A stretch of DNA of 31,094 nucleotides from UBA1563 sp041667115 (lineage in GTDB: Bacteria; Bacteroidota; Ignavibacteria; Ignavibacteriales; Ignavibacteriaceae), in assembly GCA_041667115.1 (NCBI GenBank), contig JBAYFO010000044.1:1-31094 (forward strand), given 5' to 3'. Shown here piece after piece: positions 22,889 through 31,094 of the stretch. A program made the position numbers and the translations under genes. The notes below the pieces were generated by a model. The model was not told the origin of the DNA. It ran no database searches and was given only the letters and a program-made list of their open reading frames with translations. The stretch's first letter is position 1, and the number at the start of each line of letters is the position of its first letter.

Positions 22889-24021
22889 CCTTTTTCACTG
22901 TTAACTTCGGAACTAAAAAACGCGAGTAGAAAAACAAACAGCAATGATAGAATTGGGTTGTTGACAAATCCCGACATTACCGCGGATAAAAATAAAGCAA
23001 CAAGCGAAATAAAAAGTCCCCACCGCCAATTGTTGGCAAAAAGAAATTTCTCAAAACCATTTTTGATCACTAGAAAACCTAGCAATAGAAAAATTATCAA
23101 CCCGAAAATCCCACTCTCCAAATAAACAGCAAAATAATCATTATGCCAGGCGCCAACATCTTTGTCAACAAGGAGGTCACGATTGGGAAAAATTTTATCA
23201 AATGTGCGGGGACCAAAACCAAGCAACGGATGTTCGCCGGATAGTTGAAAAGCGGATTTCCACAAAATATCGCGGTCAGACATTGTTGTTGGTTGACTTA
23301 CTCTAACTTTTACCTCTGCACTGTTTTGTTGAAAAGAAAAATAGGAGAATACTATCGTCACTCCGAAGATCACTAATACGTATTTCAATTGAATTTTTTT
23401 TTGTAGTGCCGCAACTAGAATGATAGCGATCGCTATCCCCAAATCCGCTCTTCCTAAAGCGAGAACAATTGCCAACAAAATTACTATTCCGCCAACAGAT
23501 AACAACCATGAATTAAATCTTTCTTTCAGATCAAAAAAAAACGAAAAGTAAACAGCTAATCCGGCAAGTAGAAATGTTGAAAAAGAAGCGTATCCGGAAA
23601 CAATTGATTCGGCACGTGGTTTTATTCCCAAAAGAAATTTTGAAATTCCCAGTAAAGAAACAACTATCGAAAACAATAAAAAGATTTCAAGAATCCTCGT
23701 TTTTCTCTCCTCTGAAAAAGATTTCAAATAAAAGACGAGCGGGAATAATCCAATATAGAAAAGTGCGTCCTTATAAAGGGCGTGGATACTTAAGTCAAAA
23801 TGTTCTGAAAAGAAAATTGAAACAATCCGCACGCAAACGAAAACAGCAAAAGATACTTCAAGGATGCCGAATGTCTTTTTCTTCTCGTAATACGGTTCAA
23901 ATAGCCAGAGCAGAATGAGAGCGAAGAAAAAAAGTTGCAACAGGACCAGCGAAAGCAAGAACGATGCGGCAATTGCACTGATTAGATAAAATGCTATTTG
24001 CGATTTGTTTTTAATAATCAT
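22885..24021 (-). CDS. O-antigen ligase/polymerase-like membrane protein
   Basis: A 378-residue protein with about ten membrane helices and the Wzy_C/O-antigen ligase hallmark: the periplasmic loop HPLLGFGPRTFDKIFPNRDLL, followed by GAWHNDYFAVYLESGIFGLIIFLLL near 290-315. The conserved His of HNDY and the preceding Arg are the residues tied to activity in WaaL. Ligases join O-antigen to lipid A-core and polymerases join repeat units; the sequence does not separate them. The neighbouring MsbA-like exporter favours a ligase role. It starts 7 bases after the exporter's stop and ends convergently with the glycosylphosphotransferase gene, sharing TTAA. Confidence 0.85.
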   Translation of the reverse strand: MIIKNKSQIAFYLISAIAASFLLSLVLLQLFFFALILLWLFEPYYEKKKTFGILEVSFAVFVCVRIVSIFFSEHFDLSIHALYKDALFYIGLFPLVFYLKSFSEERKTRILEIFLLFSIVVSLLGISKFLLGIKPRAESIVSGYASFSTFLLAGLAVYFSFFFDLKERFNSWLLSVGGIVILLAIVLALGRADLGIAIAIILVAALQKKIQLKYVLVIFGVTIVFSYFSFQQNSAEVKVRVSQPTTMSDRDILWKSAFQLSGEHPLLGFGPRTFDKIFPNRDLLVDKDVGAWHNDYFAVYLESGIFGLIIFLLLGFLVIKNGFEKFLFANNWRWGLFISLVALFLSAVMSGFVNNPILSLLFVFLLAFFSSEVNSEKG

Positions 24022-24028
24022 GAGTTAC

Positions 24029-25882
24029 TTAAACACGGAATTGAAGTTCATATAATTTTTTATAAAGTCCTTTTTCTTCGAGCAACAGATTATCGTGAGT
24101 TCCTTGCTGAACAATTTTTCCTTTGTCCAAAACAATTATCAAATCGGCGTTGCGAATTGTACTTAAACGATGTGCAATAACAAAGGTTGTTCTATATTGC
24201 ATCAATCGTTCGATCGCTTCCTGCACAAGAACTTCTGATTCGTTATCAAGCGCCGAGGTTGCCTCATCAAAGATCATGATTTGAGGATTCTTTAACAACG
24301 CACGGGCAATTGATAATCGCTGTCTCTGTCCGCCGGAAATTTTCAAACCGCGTTCACCGATAACCGTATCGTAACCGTCAGGAAATTCCTCAATAAACTT
24401 GTGAGCGTTAGCAGTCTTAGCCGCTTCAACAATTTTTTCAAAAGGGAAATCTTCAAGCCCGTATGCGATATTATTTCTAATCGATTCGTTGAATAAAATA
24501 GTTTCTTGTGTAACAATTCCCATCAACTTGCGAAGATCAGCAATTTTGATATCGCATAAATTCATTCCATCAATTGTAATAATTCCGTTCGTCGGATCAT
24601 AAAACCGCGGAACTAAATCGACCATAGTAGATTTTCCCGATCCGCTTGGTCCTACGAGTGCAACAACGCTTCCTTTTTTTATTTCAAAATTAATATCAGT
24701 TAGAACAGGCTCATCCGAATCTTGGTAATGGAATGAGACATTTTGAAAAACTATTTTATCATTAAAGTCCTTAATCTCTTTTGCATTTGTTTCATCTTTA
24801 ATTGATGGTTCGGTGTCAATAATTTCAAAAATTCTATCTCCGGCGGCGCTTGATTCTTGAATTTTGTTGTTCAATCCGCTTAACTCTTTAATCGGCGTCA
24901 TTAATTGAAAGATAGCAAAAAGGAATCCCAAAAATTCACTTGCTTTTAATCCTTGCCCGGAGAGAACAAGGCTTCCTCCATAATAAATAATTCCTGTTCC
25001 TACAGCAATACTAAGAAATTCAGTAATTGGGCTAACCGAATTTCTGATGTTCGTCATTCGTAATACTTTTTTAAAGTATGACTGTGTCCCCTTAAAAAAT
25101 TTTTTGTTTTCATAAGCTTCCATCCCGAAAGCTTTTACGATTTTTACCCCGGTGATCGTTTCGTAGAGTAGAGAAGTAATATGTGCGATACTTTCTTGAA
25201 GTTTCTGACTTTCTTTTCTTAAACGGAGTCCGATCAAAGTAATTAATGCAAGAGAAACAGGAAGAACAACAAGTGAAAAAAGAGTTAGCTTCCAACTGAT
25301 GGAAACTGCAATCCCGAGAAAGACTAAAATCATTATTGGTTCGCGCACCAAATTCAAGAAGACCGTTGATACGCTTGCTTGAACCACTTGAACATCATTG
25401 ACAATTCGTGAAATCAGATTACCCGTTTTTTCATTTTTAAAATATCCCATCGGAAGTGTATGCAAGTGCATGTATGCTTTGTTCCGAATGTCTTTAACAA
25501 CACCTTGTTCTGCAAAAACAAGGAAATATGCTTGAAGATAACTGAATAAATTTTTCAAGAAAAAAGCGATAAGAACAAGAACTACAATTTTTGAAAGTGC
25601 GTCGTATTTTGTTCCGCTGAAAACAAAATTGTTAAACGCAGAGGCGGCGGCATCTTTTATCGAAAGGATCCAATCCGGAATAAGCGAGGAAGCACGCGCG
25701 GAAGTCTCTTGAACTTTATGAACGCTTTCTCCTTTTGCAAGAAAAAGGGTATCGAGCAAAGGAATGAACAAGTACACCGAAGCTCCATTTGCAAGCGCAT
25801 ATAAAACGCTAAAAATGATAGACCCGGTAATATATTTATAGTAAGGTTTTACGAACGCTAAAATTCTGAAATAGGTTTTCAC
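24029..25882 (-). CDS. msbA: MsbA-like ABC exporter (lipid A/polysaccharide flippase)
   Basis: A 617-residue half-transporter with a six-helix membrane domain (residues 1-335) fused to an ATPase domain (375-617). Motifs are Walker A GPSGSGKST (411-419), Q-loop VTQETILF (458-465), signature ISGGQRQRLSIARAL (515-529), Walker B IMIFDEATSALD (535-546) and the switch His571. By family it flips lipid A-core or lipid-linked glycan across the inner membrane. The loop after the first helix (about 48-95) is longer than usual, some 45 residues. The start is a GTG whose bases overlap the stop of the WaaE-like gene (GTGA), with AAGGAAA before it. A general multidrug exporter remains possible, but the LPS-gene neighbours favour MsbA. 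Confidence 0.87.
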   Translation of the reverse strand: MKTYFRILAFVKPYYKYITGSIIFSVLYALANGASVYLFIPLLDTLFLAKGESVHKVQETSARASSLIPDWILSIKDAAASAFNNFVFSGTKYDALSKIVVLVLIAFFLKNLFSYLQAYFLVFAEQGVVKDIRNKAYMHLHTLPMGYFKNEKTGNLISRIVNDVQVVQASVSTVFLNLVREPIMILVFLGIAVSISWKLTLFSLVVLPVSLALITLIGLRLRKESQKLQESIAHITSLLYETITGVKIVKAFGMEAYENKKFFKGTQSYFKKVLRMTNIRNSVSPITEFLSIAVGTGIIYYGGSLVLSGQGLKASEFLGFLFAIFQLMTPIKELSGLNNKIQESSAAGDRIFEIIDTEPSIKDETNAKEIKDFNDKIVFQNVSFHYQDSDEPVLTDINFEIKKGSVVALVGPSGSGKSTMVDLVPRFYDPTNGIITIDGMNLCDIKIADLRKLMGIVTQETILFNESIRNNIAYGLEDFPFEKIVEAAKTANAHKFIEEFPDGYDTVIGERGLKISGGQRQRLSIARALLKNPQIMIFDEATSALDNESEVLVQEAIERLMQYRTTFVIAHRLSTIRNADLIIVLDKGKIVQQGTHDNLLLEEKGLYKKLYELQFRV

Positions 25883-26640
25883 TCAATTTTCCTTGATTTA
25901 TTTTTCTGCAATTCCCAAAGCTTTGCATAATTTAAAATTGTTGTAAGTCCGTTTAAAAATGATATCAGTAATCCGTGCATACCGTCTTTGTATCCCTTTA
26001 ACGAGAAATAGGGACGCAGAAAAGCTGAAACACCGTGTAGCAAGATACTTAATCCTGTAATTTTTTTCTTTCTGGAATAGTTTTCAACTGCGTAGAGCGA
26101 AGAATAATAATTTATTTTCCCGATCATTTTTTCAAGTGACGCTGTTGTGAAATGATACACAGGAAAAGTAAGTTTTTTTATTTCACCATCGACTAAAAAA
26201 CCTTCATGTACAAGTTTATCAACCGTGACTTTTGTTTTATCTTTTTTAAATAAACGGAGCTGGAAATCTTTATCCCATCCACACGTAGTGATTTTTTTCT
26301 TGAGAAAATAATTTTCCCGGAGAATTTCATATCCAGAGAAATCTTCTTCTTTTAAAGAAAGAATTTCTTCGCTTAATTGAGGAGATATTTGTTCGTCTGC
26401 GTCAAGCGAAAGGACCCATTCGTTATTAGCCAGACTTAACGCATACGCTTTCTGTTTTGCAAATCCTTCCCACTCTTTCTGAAAAACAGCGGGTGTAAAT
26501 TCCTTTGCAATTGCAACCGTCGCATCACTACTAAAAGCATCTACCACAATAATTTCGTCAGTCCAACGAACGCTTTCAAGACATCCGCGGAGATTTTTCT
26601 CTTCATTTTTTGTGATGATTATTACTGAAACGTTTTTCAT
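25879..26640 (-). CDS. WaaE-like GT2 glycosyltransferase (copy 2)
   Basis: A 253-residue GT-A, GT2-family enzyme: NVSVIIITKNEEKNLRGCLES, then EIIVVDAFSSDATVAIA and WVLSLDADEQI with the DxD site near 93. The later FQLRLFKKDK, HEGFLVDGEI and the ending GYKDGMHGLLISFLNGL...YAKLWELQ match copy 1 at 17440-18237, so the two are paralogues with the same domain order. It likely adds a sugar to LPS core or a lipid-linked glycan from the inner face of the membrane. The gene leads the operon with the MsbA-like exporter (4-base overlap) and the ligase-like gene, and a good promoter pattern precedes it. Confidence 0.88.
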   Translation of the reverse strand: MKNVSVIIITKNEEKNLRGCLESVRWTDEIIVVDAFSSDATVAIAKEFTPAVFQKEWEGFAKQKAYALSLANNEWVLSLDADEQISPQLSEEILSLKEEDFSGYEILRENYFLKKKITTCGWDKDFQLRLFKKDKTKVTVDKLVHEGFLVDGEIKKLTFPVYHFTTASLEKMIGKINYYSSLYAVENYSRKKKITGLSILLHGVSAFLRPYFSLKGYKDGMHGLLISFLNGLTTILNYAKLWELQKNKSRKIE

Positions 26641-26668
26641 GAACGATTATAGATTTTCTTTTTTTATT

Positions 26669-26700
26669 CAAACTTAATAAGAAATAAAAGAATAGCGAAA
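26669..26700 (-). promoter_or_regulatory. Candidate Bacteroidetes-type promoter of the WaaE-like/msbA/ligase operon
   Basis: Read leftward: TTTCG (26700-26696), 19 bases, TAAGTTTG (26676-26669). The second element fits TAnnTTTG exactly and lies 28 bases before the ATG at 26640. The same arrangement precedes the DUF2723 gene. Confidence 0.45.
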
Positions 26701-26719
26701 GTTTTTGCTTGAAACCGTC

Positions 26720-27634
26720 TTATCCACGTGGATGATATTTTTTATGTTCTTGTTTCACAAAATCGCGGTCAAGATGCGTATAAATTTGAGTTGTCGAAAT
26801 ATCTGCATGACCCAGCATTTCCTGAACCGCCCGCAAGTCAGCGCCTCCTTCAACCAGATGCGTTGCAAAAGAATGCCGGAAGGTATGTGGATGAACGGAT
26901 TTCAAAATCCCTGCTTCTTTAACATACCGGCTTATTATTTTCCAAATTCCCATGCGCGAAAATTTTGTTCCGCGCGTATTAAGAAAAACATAGTTCTCAC
27001 TTTTGGATTTTTTCTCAAGCATCAGTCGACTTTTTAGAAAATATTCTTCTACCCAATGAATTGCACTGCCGCCGATCGGAACAATTCTTTCCTTCGAACC
27101 TTTACCAAACACTCGAATCGCTCCATCGCTTAAAAACAGATCCGATATCTTTAAATTGATCAACTCTGAAACGCGCAGACCACATGCATACAAAACCTCA
27201 AGTATAGTCCGGTCACGTAATCCAAATTTATCTTCTATATCAGGCAAACTGAAGAGAGCATCAATTTCATTTACCGTCAAAACTTCGGGAAGGGTTTTCC
27301 GCAATTTAGGCGGACTGATTTTTTCCATTGGGTTATTCTGGATATAATTAGCAAGCAAAAGAAAAGTAAAAAATCCTTTAAGCGATGAAAAATAGCGCGC
27401 GATAGATGCATTCGTCAGTCCGGCTTGATGCAGTTGAACAAAAAAATCATTAATCTGTCGAAAAGTTATTTCGTCGAGGTCTTTAATATTATATGATTCG
27501 AGAAAAGCAAAATACGTTGAGAGATCGTTCTTATAAGCAGCAGTAGTATTATCAGAAAGATTTCGCTCAAGTTTTAGTAATGTGAGATATTCCTTTAAAA
27601 AACTTTCGTAAAAAGTTTTGTTTTGATCACTCAC
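26720..27634 (-). CDS. xerD: Tyrosine recombinase XerD
   Basis: A 304-residue site-specific recombinase that resolves chromosome dimers at dif together with FtsK. The N-terminal core-binding SAM-like domain spans 8-95 (FLKEYL...ERNLSDNTTAAYKNDL) and the catalytic domain 115-300. All active-site residues are present: Arg154 (ACGLRVSEL), Lys178 (GKGSKER), His250 and Arg253 (HPHTFRHSFATHL), His276 (GHADIS) and the nucleophile Tyr285 (TQIYTH). The ending KYHPRG is XerD-like. The frame is open to 27730, but that would run 104 bases into pgpH and add an atypical tail; GTG 27634 overlaps the pgpH stop by 8 bases and gives the normal length (about 300). It is probably co-transcribed with pgpH. Confidence 0.93.
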   Translation of the reverse strand: MSDQNKTFYESFLKEYLTLLKLERNLSDNTTAAYKNDLSTYFAFLESYNIKDLDEITFRQINDFFVQLHQAGLTNASIARYFSSLKGFFTFLLLANYIQNNPMEKISPPKLRKTLPEVLTVNEIDALFSLPDIEDKFGLRDRTILEVLYACGLRVSELINLKISDLFLSDGAIRVFGKGSKERIVPIGGSAIHWVEEYFLKSRLMLEKKSKSENYVFLNTRGTKFSRMGIWKIISRYVKEAGILKSVHPHTFRHSFATHLVEGGADLRAVQEMLGHADISTTQIYTHLDRDFVKQEHKKYHPRG

Positions 27635-29786
27635 TTTTTTCCATTTCTTCTTGTTTTGGATAGCGAATTCTGCGATGATGTTGCCCGAGTAAAATACTGC
27701 CAAATACATCTTTAATTTTTCTAATATCACCGAACGTTAACGGCGATTCATCCAACTGTTTATCGTTAATTCGTTCATTAATTAAATTTGAGATTAAGTT
27801 TTCAACTTTCTCAATATCAGGTTCGGGGATTGAACGAACAGCCGACTCACAGGAATCTGCGAGCATAACGATGGCAGTTTCCTTTGTTTGAGGTTTGGGT
27901 CCCGGGTAACGGTACTTTGCTGCATCAACTTTTTCTTGACCGTATAATTTAATAGCTTTATCATAAAAATATTTTATTAACGTTGTTCCATGATGCTGCG
28001 GAATAAAATCAATTATCTCCTGTGGAAGTTGTTCTTCTTTTGCAATTTCAATACCTTGTAACACATGGTCTGAAATAACTTTTGCGCTTTCTTCGGGAGA
28101 AATTTCTTCGTGTATGTTATTTGTGGTTAATTGATTTTCAACAAAATAATTCGGTGAAATAGTTTTTCCGATATCGTGATAATAAGCACCGACACGAGCC
28201 AGAAGCGGGTTTGCGCCAACAATTTCAGCGGCGGCTTCTGCCAGTGTTCCCATCGTAAGCGAGTGATTAAAAGTTCCCGGAGCTTTTCGCGCCAGGTCTT
28301 TTAAGAGTGGTCTATCAAAGTTCGAAAGTTCCAGCAATGTTAAGTCGGTAGTAATCTTAAAAATCCGTTCAAAGAAGATCAAGAGTCCGTAGGTCAAAAT
28401 TGGACTAATTAAAGCGTTAGTTCCAGCAAAAGAAAATTCAATTATAATTTTCTGCCAAGATTCAAATCGCTCAAAACCAAAGGCAGTAATGGTAACTACA
28501 TAGCCAAGAAGAATAAAAAGAAATGAGCGGAAGATTTGCGTCCTGTTTTTAATATCTCGAACAGAATAAACTGAAAGGACTCCGGCAATAATATTCATGA
28601 TGACGAAAGGATAATCGTTACCTCTAAGTGCACCGCCAATAAGCGAAGTAATAATTGTGCTGTAAAATCCAACGCGTGAGTCGAAAATGATGGTCATCAA
28701 CATAGAAACCGTTGGAATGAAAATAAGTAACCGCGCCGCATCAGGGATGCTTATTTGATTGAAAAGAAACGTTATAACTGCAACCCACAAAATTAAAATG
28801 GCAAATATCGTGATCTTCAGATTGTTTTGATAAATCCCTTTTCTAAAAAGGTAAATGTAAATACTCGGTAAAATTAAAATAGAAAGAATGTGAAGAAATT
28901 TTCCCAGCCACTGCAGAAACAATCCTCCTTCTCCTATCGCTTCGCCTTTAGCAATTTTGTAAGAATCAATTTTTAATTTAGTGTCAGGGGTTACCCGTTC
29001 GTGTTTGGCAATAATCCGTTCATTCTCATTAACAATACCGGCATATTTTGAAACTTTATTTTGAACAATTTGTAATTCTTCGTCTGTTAGCCGCTGACTA
29101 AATTTTAAATTTGGAGCAAAATAGTAAGAGCTTAATTCAATCAATGCCTGTTTTATTTCGGCACGATACGGTTTTTTATTAAAATAATTTTCCCCGAACG
29201 CTGCGGCAAGTGAACGGTTGAGAAAATGGAATTTATTGTCGATCCGGTCGATATTGCCGGTTCTTATTGTTATAATATTATGATCAATTTTATCGTGAGA
29301 TAAATCTAGCAATCCCTTTTTATTTACTTCTGTAAGAAGCTGCCTTGTATCTTCAAAATATTGATGCAGCGTCGAAACATTTTTATCACCTATTGAGTAG
29401 AGTGCTTCTTTGGTGTTTTCGGAAAGGAAAGAAAACACATTGGATAATTCTTTTTTGTTCTTCCTGATTAAAGGGAACTCTTCTCTCATCTCTTTTTCCA
29501 ATTGATTGAGAGAATCGAAATTGTTTTTTACTTCGGTTTCATCACTAACAAAAACAGGATAGACGCTATTCTTAGCTTTGTCAAGTTCTTGTTTATAAAT
29601 CCGGGGTTGTTTAATAATTGGAAAACTAAACTCAGCGATCAAGTCGTCCTGGATCCAAATCGACCCGACGGTAACTTCGGATTCCAACGACTCGCCCTTC
29701 GGGAAAAGCAGCGAGATAACAATTGCCGTAGCAAGCACGATAAGAATTTTATAGCGCTTACCACTTAATAATTTCTGATTAGCCAT
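27627..29786 (-). CDS. pgpH: PgpH-type 7TM-HD cyclic-di-AMP phosphodiesterase
   Basis: A 719-residue membrane protein. After a first helix (about 10-27) comes a large extracytoplasmic 7TMR-HDED-type domain (about 30-280), seven membrane helices (about 290-480), and a cytoplasmic HD phosphohydrolase domain (about 490-680). The metal ligands are visible: His508 (GTFNHSL), His537-Asp538 (YYHDIGK), the later His pair in IPQHHGT and Asp644 (LADSCES). In Listeria PgpH this layout degrades c-di-AMP to pApA and so sets osmotic and potassium balance. Whether this organism makes c-di-AMP is not shown in the window; a related nucleotide is the alternative. No clear Shine-Dalgarno. A possible 33-residue ORF ends 4 bases before its ATG. 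Confidence 0.9.
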   Translation of the reverse strand: MANQKLLSGKRYKILIVLATAIVISLLFPKGESLESEVTVGSIWIQDDLIAEFSFPIIKQPRIYKQELDKAKNSVYPVFVSDETEVKNNFDSLNQLEKEMREEFPLIRKNKKELSNVFSFLSENTKEALYSIGDKNVSTLHQYFEDTRQLLTEVNKKGLLDLSHDKIDHNIITIRTGNIDRIDNKFHFLNRSLAAAFGENYFNKKPYRAEIKQALIELSSYYFAPNLKFSQRLTDEELQIVQNKVSKYAGIVNENERIIAKHERVTPDTKLKIDSYKIAKGEAIGEGGLFLQWLGKFLHILSILILPSIYIYLFRKGIYQNNLKITIFAILILWVAVITFLFNQISIPDAARLLIFIPTVSMLMTIIFDSRVGFYSTIITSLIGGALRGNDYPFVIMNIIAGVLSVYSVRDIKNRTQIFRSFLFILLGYVVTITAFGFERFESWQKIIIEFSFAGTNALISPILTYGLLIFFERIFKITTDLTLLELSNFDRPLLKDLARKAPGTFNHSLTMGTLAEAAAEIVGANPLLARVGAYYHDIGKTISPNYFVENQLTTNNIHEEISPEESAKVISDHVLQGIEIAKEEQLPQEIIDFIPQHHGTTLIKYFYDKAIKLYGQEKVDAAKYRYPGPKPQTKETAIVMLADSCESAVRSIPEPDIEKVENLISNLINERINDKQLDESPLTFGDIRKIKDVFGSILLGQHHRRIRYPKQEEMEKSE

Positions 29787-29790
29787 GTTG

Positions 29791-29892
29791 TTATGATTTT
29801 TTAGCTTGTAAAACAGTTTCTAAAAATTCCGATGTACCATCTTCGTTGCTTCTCCTTTTTAATTTCTCTTGCCGTGAAACGGGATTTCGCAA
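29791..29892 (-). CDS. Possible 33-residue ORF just upstream of pgpH
   Basis: An open frame with a TTG start at 29892 reads LRNPVSRQEKLKRRSNEDG and continues TSEFLETVLQAKKS to a TAA at 29791-29793, four bases before the pgpH ATG. The composition (charged, helical, no low-complexity run) looks protein-like, and the position would suit translational coupling. There is no clear ribosome site for the TTG, and frames of this length arise by chance. An alternative reading is an untranslated leader of pgpH. Confidence 0.3.
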   Translation of the reverse strand: MRNPVSRQEKLKRRSNEDGTSEFLETVLQAKKS

Positions 29893-29919
29893 AGATCAAT
29901 AAAAAAGAATGGTTTTTAT

Positions 29920-29943
29920 AACTGTGATTTAATAATCATAGTT
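29920..29943. other. Ten-base stem-loop in the gap after the symporter gene
   Basis: AACTGTGATT (29920-29929) pairs with AATCATAGTT (29934-29943) around a four-base loop, with one G-U pair. It lies between the symporter stop (30043) and pgpH. The leftward strand has no U-run after it, so it is not a textbook terminator. The rest of 29893-30042 is AT-rich and shows no coding frame. Confidence 0.4.
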
Positions 29944-30042
29944 TTATTTTATCGAATATAAACAGATATTTTATAATATTAGTAAAAAGAACTAATCAAA
30001 AATACAGAGGTGAGTGATAATTTCAAGATAAATAAATTAACG

Positions 30043-31094
30043 TTATTTCCGGGGATCGTCAGTACGCAGCAACAAATGACTAAGATTTCCCACGATAATT
30101 GTAACCGCACAACCGATAAACGTATGCCAGGTAAAATCAATCGTTGTAAATTGTAGAACCAAAATCATTGCGATGATGCCGCTAATAAACCCGATGAAGG
30201 CATCCCGCTGATTGATCTTTTTAAAGAGAAGTCCAAGAAAAAATGTCCCGAGCAAACCACCATAGGTAAAAGATGCTATCTTTAACCCAAGCTCAACAAC
30301 GGGATTCTTTGTGTCGGTAAAAAGCATCGCCCCACCGATAAGAATTAATCCCCAAATCAGGGTAAATACTTTCGACCAAAACATTTCTTTTCGTTCGGAA
30401 TGCTTTTTTGCAAATGAAGAATTTTTAAACAGATCCAAATAACTTGATGAAGCAAGAGAACTAATTGAAGAGGCAAGCGTTCCCATCGCTGAGGCTAAAA
30501 CTCCGGCTATAACAATTCCCGAAAGTCCTTTCGGCAATTCTTCAATTATAAATTTCGGAAAAATCTCATCGGAGGATTGCAGGCCTAGTTGTTGAAAAGG
30601 AACTCCATGGTAGAACGCATAGAGACAAATCCCTAAGAATAGAAAAAATCCAAACTGAAGAACAATGAATGAAGCGTCAAGTAATAATGCTTTTTGGCTA
30701 TCACGTTTCGATTTACATCCAAGGAGCCGTTGCACCAATAATTGATCGGTTCCGTGGGAAGCCATTGTTAAAAATGTTCCTCCAAGTACGCCTCCAATAA
30801 GCGTATAAGGAGCGCTTAAAAAATCCAGAAAGGAAGTGCCAAGATTAAAATTAAAAATTTCAAATTTATTTCCATTCATTGAAGCAGAAGCAAATACATC
30901 GCCAAAACCATTTGGCAGATTTGCAACAATAATTGCAAGGGATACTACCGCGCCAGTGATATAAATAAAAAGCTGTACAACGTCCATTGCAACAACGGCT
31001 TTTAATCCGCCGATGTAAGTATAAACCAGTGTGAACGCCCCGATGATAAAAATAGATGTAGTATAATCATATCCGGTTATCAAGTGAACCGGAA
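30043..31094 (-). CDS. Sodium/solute symporter (SSS family), C-terminal part cut by window edge
   Basis: The frame is open to the right edge, so the true start is outside; about 349 C-terminal residues of a protein usually 450-600 long are seen. At least nine membrane helices are present. Family marks include YTYIGGLKAVVAMDVVQLFIY near the visible start, GTFLTMASHGTDQLLVQRLL and the core LSGIVIAGVLASAMGTLASSISSLASSSYLDL, the TM8-like helix that holds Na+ ligands (the Ser/Ala-rich S-S-L-A-S-S stretch) in vSGLT/PutP relatives. It would import a small solute with Na+ across the inner membrane; the substrate cannot be told. It is separated from pgpH by about 250 bases and is probably its own unit. 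Confidence 0.92.
   Translation of the reverse strand, partial: PVHLITGYDYTTSIFIIGAFTLVYTYIGGLKAVVAMDVVQLFIYITGAVVSLAIIVANLPNGFGDVFASASMNGNKFEIFNFNLGTSFLDFLSAPYTLIGGVLGGTFLTMASHGTDQLLVQRLLGCKSKRDSQKALLLDASFIVLQFGFFLFLGICLYAFYHGVPFQQLGLQSSDEIFPKFIIEELPKGLSGIVIAGVLASAMGTLASSISSLASSSYLDLFKNSSFAKKHSERKEMFWSKVFTLIWGLILIGGAMLFTDTKNPVVELGLKIASFTYGGLLGTFFLGLLFKKINQRDAFIGFISGIIAMILVLQFTTIDFTWHTFIGCAVTIIVGNLSHLLLRTDDPRK

Noticed and set aside
26705..27037. 110-residue rightward frame opposite xerD
   Set aside because: It is a shadow of the recombinase catalytic domain.
27635..27730. 32-residue extension of XerD into pgpH
   Set aside because: It overlaps coding pgpH sequence by about 100 bases and exceeds the usual XerD length; GTG 27634 gives 304 residues.
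1..31094. CRISPR array, tRNA, rRNA, insertion sequence or prophage
   Set aside because: No spaced direct repeats, cloverleaf, rRNA-like block or transposase were seen; the only recombinase is a housekeeping XerD.

Overview
The window reads as a chromosomal piece of a Gram-negative bacterium of the Bacteroidetes/Chlorobi superphylum, most plausibly an Ignavibacteria-like lineage. Supporting signs are the lipoproteins and the LPS/O-antigen type glycosyltransferases, a DUF2723 membrane protein, a PEGA-HmuY-like lipoprotein, AT-rich DNA with weak Shine-Dalgarno sites at many starts, and several candidate promoters carrying the Bacteroidetes-type -7 motif TAnnTTTG. The taxonomic call is inference from gene content; there is no rRNA here.

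Positions 1-5883 hold a type IV filament / type II secretion-like locus built around a long divergent promoter region (3240-3550). Leftward run two paralogous short-leader pilin-like genes, a GspF/PilC-like platform protein and a GspE/PilB-like ATPase that is cut by the window edge. Rightward run three genes that look like the minor-pilin set PilV-PilW-PilX, the last with a DUF4900-like ectodomain. All five pilin-like proteins place a Gly 2 to 4 residues from the start Met, directly before the hydrophobic segment, and lack the canonical Glu5. This is the most unusual system in the window.

Positions 6136-7384 encode two lipoproteins, followed by a strong bidirectional terminator. Positions 7481-15699 are mixed: aspS, a single-domain response regulator, a GT9 heptosyltransferase, a 1005-residue DUF2723 GT-C-like protein, a small coiled-coil protein, inorganic pyrophosphatase and an RluE-like pseudouridine synthase.

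Positions 15710-26640 are a surface-polysaccharide region. A leftward, tightly coupled operon carries a GT2, a WaaE-like GT2, DUF1844, nadK and a thioredoxin-fold protein. A rightward operon carries two GT4 enzymes and an initiating polyprenyl glycosylphosphotransferase. A second leftward operon carries another WaaE-like GT2, an MsbA-like ABC exporter and an O-antigen ligase/polymerase-like protein. Together they can start a glycan on a polyprenyl carrier, extend it, flip lipid A-core and ligate or polymerise the chain.

Positions 26720-29786 encode xerD and a PgpH-type 7TM-HD phosphodiesterase, with a possible tiny ORF just upstream. The right edge (30043-31094) is the C-terminal part of a sodium/solute symporter. 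I see no tRNA, rRNA, CRISPR array, insertion sequence or prophage.
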